In this document: one piece after another, positions 7,625-16,991 of the stretch
Position numbering within the stretch: position 1 is the first letter of the stretch
Layout of the letters: each line of letters begins with the position of its first letter
Origin: an uncultured Pseudodesulfovibrio sp.
GTDB taxonomy: Bacteria > Desulfobacterota > Desulfovibrionia > Desulfovibrionales > Desulfovibrionaceae
Assembly (NCBI RefSeq): GCF_963675635.1
Contig: NZ_OY776488.1
Coordinates: forward strand, 347,740 to 411,739
Length of the DNA stretch: 64,000 nucleotides
Reading direction: 5' to 3'
Notes under the pieces: generated by a model
Databases searched by the model: none
Told to the model about the DNA's origin: nothing
What the model saw: the letters and a program-made list of their open reading frames with translations, nothing else
Position numbers and translations under genes: made by a program

Positions 7625-9319
7625 TCAGCCCGTAACCGTCTGTCCTATTTCCCTATCGAGCACCTTCAGCAGTCCTTCAAGGCTCACGGGTTTTGCCAGA
7701 TAGTCGTTCATGCCGGCCTGAATGAACCGCTTCCTGTCATCGGCTATGCTGTATGTCGTTATGGCGATAATGGGAATGTTCGTCTTGTCGATTCCGGCTC
7801 CGCCTTCCCGTATTGCCTGTGTGGCTTGCATGCCGTCCATGACGGGCATCTGAATGTCCATAAAAATGAGTTGATGGTTATCGTTGCGAACCTTGCTCAA
7901 AGCTTCTCTGCCGTTCTTGGCGATGTCGACATGCAGTCCCTGCTTGCGCAAGAGCGTGCCTATGGCTGTTTGGTTGATGGCGTCGTCTTCGACCAGCAGG
8001 ACTTTACGCCCGGCAGATGGACATTTGCATTCCTGTTGGGGAGGGCGCGGATAAGATATGTCGGCGTCGGCGGATTCGAGAGGCAGGCTAAGGAATATTT
8101 TAGTGCCGACTTCTTCTTCCGTGGATATGGTCAATGAACCGCACATGAGCTTTGTCAGTCCCTGAACGATGGATAGTCCCAGTCCGGCTCCTCCGTGTTT
8201 TCGGACGCTCACATCTGTCGCTTGTGTGAAAGACTCATGGATCATGTGCAATATGTCGTCGGGAATGCCGGGGCCGGTATCAATGATGGTAAACAACACA
8301 GTCATTTTCCCCTCAAAACTACCGGAAAGCATGACTACATTGATGGATACGGAACCTTGGTCCGTGAACTTCACCGCATTGCCGATGAGGTTGAAGAGGA
8401 CGTGGCGCAGACGGACTTCGTCGCCCATCAGCAGGGTGGGAATGTCGCTGCTTATGTGTAATTGAAGGAGTATCCCTTTTTGTGCCGCCTTGTTGGAAAA
8501 TATGTCAACGATGTCGGACACTGTGTTGTGGAAATTGAAGAGTTCCCGTCCGAGTTTGATTCTGTCCGTTTCAAGCTCGGTGAGTTCGAGAATGTCGCAA
8601 AGGAGATCGGATAACCGTTCTGAAGAAGTGATTGCCAGAGACACATATTCGTCCTGCTCCTGGTCGAGGGGGGTGGTCGTTAATAATTGGAGCATGCCGA
8701 GTATCCCGTTGAGAGGTGTGCGTATTTCGTGGCTCATGGTCGCGAGAAATGCACTTTTGGTCCGGGTTGCCGCTTCGGCCTTATATTTGGCCTGTCGTAA
8801 TTCGTTCTTGGTGACTTCCTGTTCCGTAACGTCCTGAATGGTTCCCAGCGAACGTGTCGCGTTTCCTCTTTTGTCAAAAAAAGTCTGACAATGCTCTCGA
8901 ACATAAATAGTCTCTCCGTTCTTGCGAATGATCCGATGAATGCCTTCATAGTCTTCATGGTTCTGTATTGCATGGGCATACTGAGTATGGATGGCATGAC
9001 GGTCATCGGGCGGAATAAGGTCGAAAAAACTATCCAATGTGTTGTCGAATTCATGCTTTTCAATGGCGAATATGCGATAGACCTCATCCGACCATATGAG
9101 ATGATTGTCGTGGATGGAGTATTCCCAGTGTCCTATGTGGGCTAGGCGCTGGGCATCTTTGTACTGTTTGTCTGCGTCTGCATCATACGTCCTGCGGGTT
9201 GCTTTTCTCCAGAGCAGGTGTATCCAGAGGCATATGAGAGCCGTCAAGGCTGCGACGAAAAGAGGGCTTTCGACGAAAACGGTCAAGTCGTTCATGAATT
9301 TTACCGTGATGTCAGTCAT
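7625..9319 (-). CDS. Hybrid sensor histidine kinase (TM-PAS-HisKA-HATPase-REC)
   Basis: A 564-residue signal-transduction protein. One membrane segment (residues about 19-37) is followed by a PAS domain (about 58-168), a HisKA dimerisation domain with the phospho-acceptor H197 in MSHEIRTPLNG, an HATPase with DTGPGIP and GGAGLGLSIV, and a C-terminal receiver with FMDIQMPVMDG. ATG 9319 is preceded by GGAGG. No periplasmic domain is present, so the signal is likely sensed by the PAS domain inside the cell. No response regulator gene is adjacent; the three receiver-only proteins near the right end of the window are possible but unproven partners. Confidence 0.92.
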   Translation of the reverse strand: MTDITVKFMNDLTVFVESPLFVAALTALICLWIHLLWRKATRRTYDADADKQYKDAQRLAHIGHWEYSIHDNHLIWSDEVYRIFAIEKHEFDNTLDSFFDLIPPDDRHAIHTQYAHAIQNHEDYEGIHRIIRKNGETIYVREHCQTFFDKRGNATRSLGTIQDVTEQEVTKNELRQAKYKAEAATRTKSAFLATMSHEIRTPLNGILGMLQLLTTTPLDQEQDEYVSLAITSSERLSDLLCDILELTELETDRIKLGRELFNFHNTVSDIVDIFSNKAAQKGILLQLHISSDIPTLLMGDEVRLRHVLFNLIGNAVKFTDQGSVSINVVMLSGSFEGKMTVLFTIIDTGPGIPDDILHMIHESFTQATDVSVRKHGGAGLGLSIVQGLTKLMCGSLTISTEEEVGTKIFLSLPLESADADISYPRPPQQECKCPSAGRKVLLVEDDAINQTAIGTLLRKQGLHVDIAKNGREALSKVRNDNHQLIFMDIQMPVMDGMQATQAIREGGAGIDKTNIPIIAITTYSIADDRKRFIQAGMNDYLAKPVSLEGLLKVLDREIGQTVTG

Positions 9320-9557
9320 GGGTTAAGACCTCCGTTGACCACTTGAGAGCTGATTGTTTGCGACGACAAGGCTGTCTGGTTCACAGAGAAAGCACATTTA
9401 CCAAAGAATACATGATGGACGTCTTTGGGCAATTAGAATTGGAGAAACACAGGGGTGATAACCGGTCATGCCCAGAGGGTGAGATCCATGATTTCGGTGT
9501 GTATGATTGGTTCTGTCGGGTGACTTCAAAATAAATGAAAAAACTTCAAGATTGCGC

Positions 9558-9586
9558 TTGACAACAAACGGCCTCACGGATAGTTT
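9558..9586 (+). promoter_or_regulatory. Probable sigma-70 promoter of tRNA-Val
   Basis: A perfect -35 TTGACA and a weaker -10 TAGTTT are separated by exactly 17 nt and lie about 20 nt before the tRNA. The rest of the 9320-9605 interval shows no supported gene; a 63-codon reading at 9343 has no ribosome-binding site. Confidence 0.6.
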
Positions 9587-9605
9587 CCGTCTCGCTTCAA
9601 CGAGA

Positions 9606-9680
9606 AGGCGCGTAGCTCAGGGGGAGAGCATTTGCTTGACGTGCAAAGGGTCGTGGGTTCAAATCCCTCCGCGCCTACCA
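9606..9680 (+). tRNA. tRNA-Val (anticodon GAC), CCA encoded
   Basis: A complete cloverleaf: acceptor AGGCGCG/CGCGCCT with discriminator A and encoded CCA, D arm GCTC...GAGC, anticodon stem TTTGC/GCAAA enclosing TTGACGT (anticodon GAC, Val), and T loop TTCAAAT. The T stem has one T-T mismatch. Confidence 0.95.
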
Positions 9681-9691
9681 GAACATCCCCG

Positions 9692-9721
9692 GAAGGGAGG
9701 CCTTAGGCCTCCCTTTCTTCG
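9692..9721 (+). terminator. Terminator after tRNA-Val
   Basis: An inverted repeat AAGGGAGGCC / GGCCTCCCTT around TTA, followed by TTCTTCG. It lies 12 nt after the tRNA and upstream of thrS, so it may also attenuate read-through into the translation operon. Confidence 0.75.
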
Positions 9722-9765
9722 TTAACAGCTCCCGGCATTTATTGTCGGGCCAAGGAGAATAAGAA

Positions 9766-11697
9766 GTGCAGATCGAAGTCGCTGGCAATCCTGTTGAATT
9801 GGCCGAAGGTGCATCGTGTGCCGATGCCCTGCAAAAGGGCCTGTCCAAGAAACAGTTCAAGATGGTCGTCGCCGCCAAGTGCGAAGATACCATTCTCGAC
9901 ATGTCTACTGCCGTGCCGACTCCCTGTACTACCATTGAGCCCGTCTTTGCTGACAGCGAAGAGGGGCTTGGTGTTATCCGTCACTCCGCGGCTCACCTCA
10001 TGGCTGAAGCTGTCAAAAAATTGTTCCCCACCGCCAAGGTGACCATAGGCCCGGCCATTCAGGACGGGTTCTACTATGATTTTGATTACGAGCGCCCGTT
10101 TACTCCTGAAGATCTGGAAGCCATCGAAAAAGAGATGCTCAGTTCCGTGGGTGCAAATAAGGATTTTGTTCGGTCCACCATGTCCAAGGATGAGGCAAAG
10201 AAACTTTTTTCCGACATGGGTGAGGACTACAAGCCAGAAATCATGGATGACCTTGGTGTCGACGAATTTTCCATTTACACCCAAGGTGATTTCGCTGACT
10301 TGTGCCGTGGGCCTCATGTAGCGCGTACCGGCATGATAAAGGCCTTCAAACTTCTGTCCGTGGCTGGTGCTTACTGGCGCGGCGATGAGAAGAACAAGCA
10401 GCTCCAGCGTATTTACGGGACTGCATGGCAGGACCCTAAGGCGCTCAAGAAGTACCTGCATCGTCTGGAAGAAGCCAAGAAGCGTGACCACCGCAAGCTC
10501 GGCAAGCAGCTTGACCTTTTCTCCTTCAATGATGAAGTCGGCCCGGGTATGTCCCTGTGGCATCCTAAAGGCATGTTGCTTCGCGCGATCCTTGAGGATT
10601 TCGAGCGCAAGGAACACCTGAAGCGCGGCTATGATCTGGTTCAGGGACCGCTTATTCTCAAACGTGAGATGTGGGAAAAGTCAGGTCACTATGAGAATTA
10701 TCGTGAAAACATGTATTTCACGGAAATTGACGATCAGGCTTACGGCATCAAGCCCATGAACTGCTTGGCGCACATGATCATCTACAAGCGGAAGACCATG
10801 AGCTACCGCGATCTGCCTCAGCGGTACTTTGAGCTGGGAGTCGTGCATCGCCATGAGAAGTCCGGGGTGTTGCACGGCCTGATGCGTGTGCGTACCTTTA
10901 CGCAGGATGATGCGCATCTTATCTGTCGTCCGGATCAGATCTCCAAGGAGATCATAGACCTTATTAAATTTTATCAGGACATCTATTCCCTGTTCGACTA
11001 CGAGTTCGATGTGGAGCTGTCCACTCGTCCGGAAAAGTCCATTGGTTCAGACGAGGACTGGGAAGTTGCTACTGAAGCATTACGCGAGGCTTTGAACGAA
11101 TCCGGCATGGAATACGCCATTAATGAAGGTGATGGAGCCTTTTACGGTCCCAAGATCGACTTCCATCTGCGTGATTCCATCGGACGGTCCTGGCAGTGCG
11201 GTACGATTCAGGTCGATTTCACCTTGCCAGAGCGGTTTGACATAGTATATGTCGGCGAAGATGGTGAAAAGCACAGACCTGTTATGATCCATCGTGCCAT
11301 GCTTGGTTCCATTGAACGTTTCATCGGCGTCTTGACGGAACACTGTGCAGGTGCGTATCCTGTATGGCTGGCTCCGGTTCAGGCGCGTCTTTTGAACGTC
11401 ACGGATGCTCAGCTTGATTTTGTTAATGAAGCCAAAACATTGTTTGCAAGTAAAGGAATCCGTATTGAAGCGGATACTCGCAACGAGAAGCTTGGCTACA
11501 AGATTCGGGAAGCTCAGGTTGAGAAAATCCCGTATATGTTGGTAATCGGTGATAAAGAGGTTGAGGCCGGGTGTGTTAATATCCGTTCACGAGACGGAGA
11601 AGACCCCGGGTTGGTTTCACTGGAGGAAGCCGCGCAGTTGATACTTGATGCTGCAAAGGCGCCTTTCGAAACAGGAGGAATGAGCTATAGCTTTTAG
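9766..11697 (+). CDS. thrS: Threonyl-tRNA synthetase
   Basis: A 643-residue class II synthetase charging tRNA-Thr. Domains in order: TGS (1-62), the editing domain with [10 protein letters not shown] and a GPHVA-type segment (about 63-240), the catalytic core with motif 2 ([30 protein letters not shown]) and motif 3 ([17 protein letters not shown]), and the anticodon-binding domain from PVWLAP onward. Start is GTG 9766 with AAGGAG upstream. It heads the thrS-infC-rpmI-rplT-pheS-pheT block, and its 3' end overlaps the probable infC start. Confidence 0.97.
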   Translation: MQIEVAGNPVELAEGASCADALQKGLSKKQFKMVVAAKCEDTILDMSTAVPTPCTTIEPVFADSEEGLGVIRHSAAHLMAEAVKKLFPTAKVTIGPAIQDGFYYDFDYERPFTPEDLEAIEKEMLSSVGANKDFVRSTMSKDEAKKLFSDMGEDYKPEIMDDLGVDEFSIYTQGDFADLCRGPHVARTGMIKAFKLLSVAGAYWRGDEKNKQLQRIYGTAWQDPKALKKYLHRLEEAKKRDHRKLGKQLDLFSFNDEVGPGMSLWHPKGMLLRAILEDFERKEHLKRGYDLVQGPLILKREMWEKSGHYENYRENMYFTEIDDQAYGIKPMNCLAHMIIYKRKTMSYRDLPQRYFELGVVHRHEKSGVLHGLMRVRTFTQDDAHLICRPDQISKEIIDLIKFYQDIYSLFDYEFDVELSTRPEKSIGSDEDWEVATEALREALNESGMEYAINEGDGAFYGPKIDFHLRDSIGRSWQCGTIQVDFTLPERFDIVYVGEDGEKHRPVMIHRAMLGSIERFIGVLTEHCAGAYPVWLAPVQARLLNVTDAQLDFVNEAKTLFASKGIRIEADTRNEKLGYKIREAQVEKIPYMLVIGDKEVEAGCVNIRSRDGEDPGLVSLEEAAQLILDAAKAPFETGGMSYSF

Positions 11698-12232
11698 GGG
11701 TAACTACCGTCGGGACCAGGATAAAGACGAGGTCCGGCGTAATGACAGAATTCGCATCCCCAAGGTGCGGGTCGTAGATGATGACGGCGAGCAGTTGGGC
11801 GTCCTTGCAACCCGCGACGCTTTAGAGCGCGCTCGAGAGAAAGGGCTTGATCTTGTGGAGGTCGCGCCGAATGCCGACCCGCCTGTCTGTAAGATCATGG
11901 ATTACGGTAAGTTTAAGTACCAGCAGCAGAAAAAGTTGCAGGAAGCAAAGAAGAAACAGACCGTTATCAAGATCAAGGAAGTCAAGTTCCGGCCCAAAAC
12001 CGATGAGCACGATTACCAGACCAAGCTCAAAAAAATTGTTAAGTTCCTTGATGCAGGAGATCGCTGTAAAGTGACCATCTTCTTCCGGGGACGCGAAATC
12101 GTCCATAAAGACCGCGGGCTCATGATGCTCGACAGGGTTGTGGAGGATACGCAGGATATCGCTAAAGTCGAGAGCAAGCCAATGTCAGAAGGACGGACCA
12201 TGACAATGATGCTTGCTCCCGTGAAAAAATAG
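11687..12232 (+). CDS. infC: Translation initiation factor IF-3, probable AUA start
   Basis: IF-3 binds the 30S subunit and proofreads initiation. The protein has the N-domain ([39 protein letters not shown]), linker (KFKYQQQKK) and C-domain ([20 protein letters not shown]). The first canonical in-frame start, GTG 11765, would cut off the conserved [10 protein letters not shown] segment. The frame stays open back to 11684 with no ATG, GTG or TTG, and ATA at 11687 sits 7 nt after GGAGGA. That start gives 181 residues, the normal length. IF-3 genes commonly use rare start codons (AUU in E. coli) for autoregulation. The gene overlaps thrS by 11 nt. Confidence 0.9.
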   Translation: MAFRGNYRRDQDKDEVRRNDRIRIPKVRVVDDDGEQLGVLATRDALERAREKGLDLVEVAPNADPPVCKIMDYGKFKYQQQKKLQEAKKKQTVIKIKEVKFRPKTDEHDYQTKLKKIVKFLDAGDRCKVTIFFRGREIVHKDRGLMMLDRVVEDTQDIAKVESKPMSEGRTMTMMLAPVKK

Positions 12233-12272
12233 AGACTCATAGGGGAGCATTTCCCTTCTGGAGGATACTACT

Positions 12273-12470
12273 ATGCCTAAGATCAAAACTCGCCGTGCAG
12301 CAGCGAAGCGGTTTTCCAAGACCGCTACTGGCAAGTTCAAGCGTCGCCGTAAAAACCTCAGGCACATTCTGACCAAGAAGAATGCCAAGAGAAAGCGTCG
12401 CCTGGGCCAGTCCACCACAGTGGACTCCGCCAACATGAAGGCTGTTCGTCGTCAGTTGCCCAACGGCTAG
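12273..12470 (+). CDS. rpmI: 50S ribosomal protein L35
   Basis: A 65-residue strongly basic protein with the L35 pattern: [14 protein letters not shown] at the start, [13 protein letters not shown] in the middle and VRRQLPNG near the end. GGAGG precedes the ATG. It follows infC by 40 nt and precedes rplT, the usual order; in E. coli this pair is autoregulated by L20. Confidence 0.97.
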   Translation: MPKIKTRRAAAKRFSKTATGKFKRRRKNLRHILTKKNAKRKRRLGQSTTVDSANMKAVRRQLPNG

Positions 12471-12508
12471 CAATCCGCCTGATAAACCTGCTGGCCGCGT
12501 TCAAAGAG

Positions 12509-12530
12509 AGCCGGGGAGTGGCCCCGGTTC
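12509..12530 (+). promoter_or_regulatory. Hairpin in the long rpmI-rplT spacer
   Basis: CCGGGG and CCCCGG flank AGTGG in a 180-nt spacer that is much longer than usual between these two genes. No T-run follows, so it is not a plain terminator; an L20-binding or processing element is possible but not shown. Confidence 0.35.
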
Positions 12531-12650
12531 GCACGTAGAGTCAGTTCGGTTCAGTCGAATGCCCGTTGATTCCATTAACATTTAAAGCAATCCGCCTCGT
12601 CGGGGGAGTCCGTCCGGCCCGGGAGGTAAATAAGCGATGGAGGTTTTACC

Positions 12651-13004
12651 ATGAGAGTAAAGCGTGGAGTGCCCGCCAAGAGGCGTCACAAAAAGTATTT
12701 GAAGATGGCCAAAGGCTATCGTGGAGCAGGCAGCCGCCTGTATCGTACCGCTCGTGAGCGCGTTGAAAAAGCCCTTTGCAACGCATATCGCGACCGTAAG
12801 CGTAAGAAACGCGAGTTCCGCAAATTGTGGATCATTCGCATCAATGCCGCCGCCCGTCTCAATGGACTGTCTTACAGTCGTTTGATGAACGGTCTCAAGC
12901 TGGCCGGCATCGAGCTGAACCGTAAGGTTCTGGCTGATATGGCAGTGCGCGATCCTCAAGTGTTCGCCAAAATCGCAGAGGCAGCAAAAGCCAAAGTGAG
13001 CTAA
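12651..13004 (+). CDS. rplT: 50S ribosomal protein L20
   Basis: A 117-residue protein required for early 50S assembly. It begins [15 protein letters not shown] and contains the conserved [19 protein letters not shown] segment. SD GGAGG is 7 nt before ATG. pheS begins 3 nt after its stop, so the two are probably translationally coupled. Confidence 0.97.
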   Translation: MRVKRGVPAKRRHKKYLKMAKGYRGAGSRLYRTARERVEKALCNAYRDRKRKKREFRKLWIIRINAAARLNGLSYSRLMNGLKLAGIELNRKVLADMAVRDPQVFAKIAEAAKAKVS

Positions 13005-13007
13005 ATT

Positions 13008-14060
13008 GTGAGTAATGAATTGAAGTCCTTCCTGGAAGGACTCGACAGCCTGGCCCAGGATTGCGATTCTCGCAAGGGCCAGGCTTGTTCGTTAAAGGAA
13101 CTGGAGGAACTCCGTATCGAGTTCCTGGGGCGCAAAGGCAAACTTGCTGGTCTTATGGGCCAGCTTGGCAAGCTCGATAATTCAGAAAAGCCTGAGGCGG
13201 GTCAGAAGGCTAATCAGGTCAAACAGCGCATCACTGCGCTGATTGATTCCTGGGAAGCTGAACTGCAGAAGGCTGAAACTTCCGAGGCTTTGTCCAAGTT
13301 TGATCCTTCCATGCCGGGTCGTAAGCCGTGGGCAGGTTCCCTGCATCCGGTGACGCTCGTTATGGATGAGGTGTGCAACGTTCTGACCGGGCTTGGTTTC
13401 GAGCATGCGGCCGGGCCTGAAGTCGAAAATGACTGGCACAACTTTGAGGCTCTCAATATGCCGCCTGAGCATCCGGCTCGCGACATGCAGGATACTCTTT
13501 ATGTGTCGGACAAGATTGTGCTTCGTACGCACACTTCCGGTATGCAGATCCGTTCCATGCTTAAGCAGCAACCTCCGGTGGCCGTCATTGCTCCCGGTAA
13601 GGTGTACCGCCGCGATTCTGACTTGACCCACACCCCCATGTTTCATCAGATTGAAGGGCTGTTGGTCGACAAGAACGTGTCCATGGCTGATCTGCGTGGT
13701 ACTCTCACCGTGTTTGTGCGCCAGATATTCGGTTCTCAGACCGATGTCCGCTTCCGTCCAAGCTTCTTCCCCTTTACCGAACCGTCTGCAGAGGTTGATA
13801 TCTCCTGCGTCATGTGCGGCGGCAAAGGCGAAAAAGACGGCTCGACCTGTCGTATCTGTAAAGGTACCGGCTGGGTGGAGATCTTGGGGTGCGGCATGGT
13901 TGATCCCAACGTCTTCAAATCTGTTGGGTACGACCCTGAAGTCTATACCGGCTTCGCATTCGGGTTGGGCATTGAGCGTATTGCCATGCTGAAATACGGC
14001 ATTGGTGATCTGCGCATGTTCTTTGAGAATGATGTCCGGTTCCTGGAACAATTCGCTTAG
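13008..14060 (+). CDS. pheS: Phenylalanyl-tRNA synthetase alpha subunit
   Basis: A 350-residue class II catalytic subunit of the alpha2-beta2 enzyme. The N-terminal coiled coil (1-90) is followed by the catalytic core with [55 protein letters not shown] and [14 protein letters not shown]. Between strands of the core it carries a four-Cys insert (CVMCGGKG and CRICKGTGW) resembling a small zinc knuckle, absent from E. coli PheS. GTG 13008 lies 3 nt after the rplT stop with no strong SD, which points to coupling. Confidence 0.97.
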   Translation: MSNELKSFLEGLDSLAQDCDSRKGQACSLKELEELRIEFLGRKGKLAGLMGQLGKLDNSEKPEAGQKANQVKQRITALIDSWEAELQKAETSEALSKFDPSMPGRKPWAGSLHPVTLVMDEVCNVLTGLGFEHAAGPEVENDWHNFEALNMPPEHPARDMQDTLYVSDKIVLRTHTSGMQIRSMLKQQPPVAVIAPGKVYRRDSDLTHTPMFHQIEGLLVDKNVSMADLRGTLTVFVRQIFGSQTDVRFRPSFFPFTEPSAEVDISCVMCGGKGEKDGSTCRICKGTGWVEILGCGMVDPNVFKSVGYDPEVYTGFAFGLGIERIAMLKYGIGDLRMFFENDVRFLEQFA

Positions 14061-14069
14061 AGATTCTGT

Positions 14070-14114
14070 GCGGCTCGAATAGTCCCGTGAGGATTATTCG
14101 GGCCGCTTTTTATA
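14070..14114 (+). terminator. Terminator-like hairpin between pheS and pheT
   Basis: A 16-bp imperfect stem (GCGGCTCGAATAGTCC against GGATTATTCGGGCCGC, loop CGTGA) is followed by TTTTTAT. It has all the marks of an intrinsic terminator but lies inside an operon whose two products form one enzyme, so partial termination or attenuation is implied. Confidence 0.8.
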
Positions 14115-14139
14115 ACTTTTCACCGATTACGGTAGTGCA

Positions 14140-16539
14140 ATGTTAGTCAGTCTTAATTGGTTGCGTGAGTTCGTTCCTTACGAGGGCGACATTCAGGTTC
14201 TGGGTGACAAGCTCACCATGCTGGGCCTTGAGTTGGAAGGGATCGAGGATCCTTTCGAGAACATCAAGGACATCGTGGTCGGCCACGTTGTGGAGTGTGA
14301 AAGCCATCCCGAGGCCGAAAAACTGTCGGTCTGCACCGTGGATGTCGGCGGTCCCGAGACCCTGACCATCGTGTGCGGCGCACCCAACGTGGGCAAGGGG
14401 CAGAAAGTCCCGGTAGCCACGGTCGGCACCGCCATGCCTGACGGCATGAAAATCAAGAAGGCCAAACTGCGCGGTATCAAGTCGTTCGGCATGATTTGTT
14501 CCGAACGTGAACTCGGTTTTTCCGATGACCATGAAGGCATCTGGGTTCTTGATGACGCATTCACGGTCGGCGACAAGCTAGTCGACGCCATGAATCTGGA
14601 GCGGGTGGTTTTCGATTTCGATATTACACCAAACCGCGCTGACTGCCTGTCCATTCTCGGTTTTGCCCGTGAAACAGCATTGGCATTTGACCTGCCGCTG
14701 ACCATGCCGGAGTTGAATCTGGTGGAGTGCGGAGGCAACGCAGCTGATGAACTGAAAATTTTGATCGACGATCCGACACTGTGTCCGGCATACCACGCCC
14801 GCATTCTTCGCGGAGTGGAAACGCGTAAGTCCCCTGACTGGATGCGTTTCAAGCTGCTCGCAATGGGTCAGCGTCCCATCTCCAACATTGTCGACGTGAC
14901 CAACTACATCATGTTTGAGTTGGGTCAGCCCCTGCACGCCTTTGATCTTGATCTGATTGAAGATGCGACTATTCGTGTGGCCCCGGCAACTGATGGCATG
15001 AAATTTACCACATTGGATGAAGTCGAGCGTACTTTGACCGTTAATGACCTGCTCATCTGGGACGGCAAAAAGCCCGTCGCTCTCGCAGGCGTTATGGGCG
15101 GCGCCAATTCCGAGATGCATGCCGGTTCTACCAATGTCCTGTTGGAAGCCGCTGTTTTCCGTCCTGGTACGGTCCGCAAGACCGCTCGACGCCTGTCTCT
15201 GCCGTCTGATGCATCCTATCGCTTTGAGCGTGGCGTGGATCAGCAGTTGACCCGCTTCTGTCAGGATCGCGCGGCCCAGCTTATGGCTGAAACTTCCGGT
15301 GGTTCCGTGGTGTCCGGTGTGGCAAGCAATGAGCCGACCCCGTGGCAGGACCGCACGCATGGCTACCGTCATGCGCGGTGCATGTCTCTGCTCGGCCTCG
15401 ATCTGGAACCGGAGTTCGCCAAGAAGGTTCTTGAGGGCGAAGGGTGCTCCATTGATGATACCAATGCGGATAATTGGGTCGTGTCCTCACCGTCTCACCG
15501 TTTGGATCTTGAGCGTGAAGTTGATCTGTATGAGGAAGTGGGCCGTGTGTTTGGCCTCGATCAGATTCCGGCAGTGCTGCCTCGGGTTTCCAAATCACTG
15601 GATACCGTGTCCGGGGGAACAGAATATGCTTTTATCAAGAATATTAAAGTGTGGGGTGCTGGTATTGGACTGAATGAAGCTGTGAACTACAGCTTTGTCG
15701 GGTCTGAGGATCTTGATCGCCTCAACCTCCCTGAAGAAGGGCGGGTTTTTATCGCCAACCCGCTGAGCGAAGATCAGAACGTCATGCGGACTGATCTGGC
15801 GCCCGGCTTGCTGAATACCCTCAAGAATAACCTTGCACAGGGCAACAATCATATTCGCATTTTCGAAGTGGCTAAAAAGTTCGTTGCCGATGCCCATTCC
15901 GAAACCGAGACATCTGAACACACTCGCCTGGGTGTTATGCTCTACGGACCCCGTCATGCCAATGAGTGGCCGTGGGGAGTAGATGATGCAGATTATCTCG
16001 ATATCAAAGGCCATATGGAACATCTTATTGTGGATCACCTCAAGCTTGAGGGGCCGGAGTTCAGCCTGGTCGAAGACCATGCGTATCTGGAACCCTGCGT
16101 TCAGGTGACAGTTAGCGAGATGCCGATCGGTCTTATCGGTCGCGTCAAGGAAGAGATTGCGGACTATTATCACGCTCGCAAAGAAACGTGGTTGGCTGAT
16201 TTCGACCTCGACGCTTTGCGTACAATGACTGAAGAACATGCGATAGAGTTTGAACCATTGCCCGTGTTCCCGCCCAGTCGACGTGACGTGACCGTTATTG
16301 GGCCGGTTTCCCTCGGTGCGGATGCCATTCTCACGGTTATTGAAGATGCTGACGTCAGTATTCTGGAATCCGTTGAACTGGTTGCAGAGTATGTACCTGA
16401 TGGTCAGAGCGAGGAACGGAATCTGTCTTTCCGCCTGACCTACCGCTCTCCCACCAAGACGCTCAAGGACAAGCAGGTGGACAAGGAACATAAGAAGGTT
16501 CTGGAAGCCCTTGAGAAGAGTTTGCCGATACGGTTTTAG
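14140..16539 (+). CDS. pheT: Phenylalanyl-tRNA synthetase beta subunit
   Basis: A 799-residue subunit with the expected order: N-terminal tRNA-binding (EMAP-like) domain (about 40-150, with GAPNVGKGQKVPVATVG), B3/B4 editing domain (RADCLSILGFARE, RPISNIVDVTNYIM, GQPLHAFD, LAGVMGG), B5 domain, catalytic-like core (NPLSEDQNVMRTDLAPGLL) and C-terminal ferredoxin-fold anticodon-binding domain (FPPSRRDVTVI). Full length. It lies 79 nt after pheS, beyond a terminator-like hairpin, and is closed by a strong terminator. Confidence 0.97.
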   Translation: MLVSLNWLREFVPYEGDIQVLGDKLTMLGLELEGIEDPFENIKDIVVGHVVECESHPEAEKLSVCTVDVGGPETLTIVCGAPNVGKGQKVPVATVGTAMPDGMKIKKAKLRGIKSFGMICSERELGFSDDHEGIWVLDDAFTVGDKLVDAMNLERVVFDFDITPNRADCLSILGFARETALAFDLPLTMPELNLVECGGNAADELKILIDDPTLCPAYHARILRGVETRKSPDWMRFKLLAMGQRPISNIVDVTNYIMFELGQPLHAFDLDLIEDATIRVAPATDGMKFTTLDEVERTLTVNDLLIWDGKKPVALAGVMGGANSEMHAGSTNVLLEAAVFRPGTVRKTARRLSLPSDASYRFERGVDQQLTRFCQDRAAQLMAETSGGSVVSGVASNEPTPWQDRTHGYRHARCMSLLGLDLEPEFAKKVLEGEGCSIDDTNADNWVVSSPSHRLDLEREVDLYEEVGRVFGLDQIPAVLPRVSKSLDTVSGGTEYAFIKNIKVWGAGIGLNEAVNYSFVGSEDLDRLNLPEEGRVFIANPLSEDQNVMRTDLAPGLLNTLKNNLAQGNNHIRIFEVAKKFVADAHSETETSEHTRLGVMLYGPRHANEWPWGVDDADYLDIKGHMEHLIVDHLKLEGPEFSLVEDHAYLEPCVQVTVSEMPIGLIGRVKEEIADYYHARKETWLADFDLDALRTMTEEHAIEFEPLPVFPPSRRDVTVIGPVSLGADAILTVIEDADVSILESVELVAEYVPDGQSEERNLSFRLTYRSPTKTLKDKQVDKEHKKVLEALEKSLPIRF

Positions 16540-16554
16540 ATCAAAGTAAATTAT

Positions 16555-16593
16555 TGAAAAACCCCCGTTCCTTAAAAGGAGCGGGGGTTTTTG
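16555..16593 (+). terminator. Terminator after pheT
   Basis: A perfect GC-rich stem AACCCCCG...CGGGGGTT with loop sequence between and a T-run (TTTTTGC). Confidence 0.9.
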
Positions 16594-16655
16594 CATTTTG
16601 CAACCATCTTCGTAAACGTATTGATGGGAGCGACCCGATTTGTTAGAAAAAAAGG

Positions 16656-16964
16656 ATGGAAGATTTACAGGACTTCAAGACATACCGAATAGGTGAGGCT
16701 GCCCGTGAACTCGGCGTCAAGACGTATGTGCTGCGCTTTTGGGAAGGGGAGTTTGATGAAATTACTCCCATCAGAACCGAAAGCGGCCAACGTCTTTACA
16801 CCGAAGAGAACCTTGTGGTCATTCGTGAAATCAAGCGGTTGCTTTATGATGAGGGGCTGACCATAGACGGCGCCAAACGGAAATTGCACAGCAGCGAACA
16901 GGTCGACATTCTGTTGGAAATTCAAAGTGAACTTCTTGTTATCAAACAGCTTCTGAACAAATAA
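16656..16964 (+). CDS. MerR-family transcriptional regulator
   Basis: A 102-residue protein with the MerR winged helix: YRIGEAARELGVKTYVLRFWE, then TESGQRLYTEENLVVIREIKRLL and a short C-terminal coiled coil. There is no metal- or drug-binding C-terminal domain, so the ligand is not evident. A MerR protein of this short form commonly follows the pheT/ihfA block in Proteobacteria. ATG 16656 is the first start after an in-frame stop at 16644; its ribosome-binding site is poor. Confidence 0.9.
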   Translation: MEDLQDFKTYRIGEAARELGVKTYVLRFWEGEFDEITPIRTESGQRLYTEENLVVIREIKRLLYDEGLTIDGAKRKLHSSEQVDILLEIQSELLVIKQLLNK

Positions 16965-16991
16965 AGGGCAACGTCCCGACTGGGGTTTCAG

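Noticed and set aside
9343-9534. A 63-codon reading before tRNA-Val
   Set aside because: No ribosome-binding site, no recognised similarity, and it runs into the tRNA promoter region.
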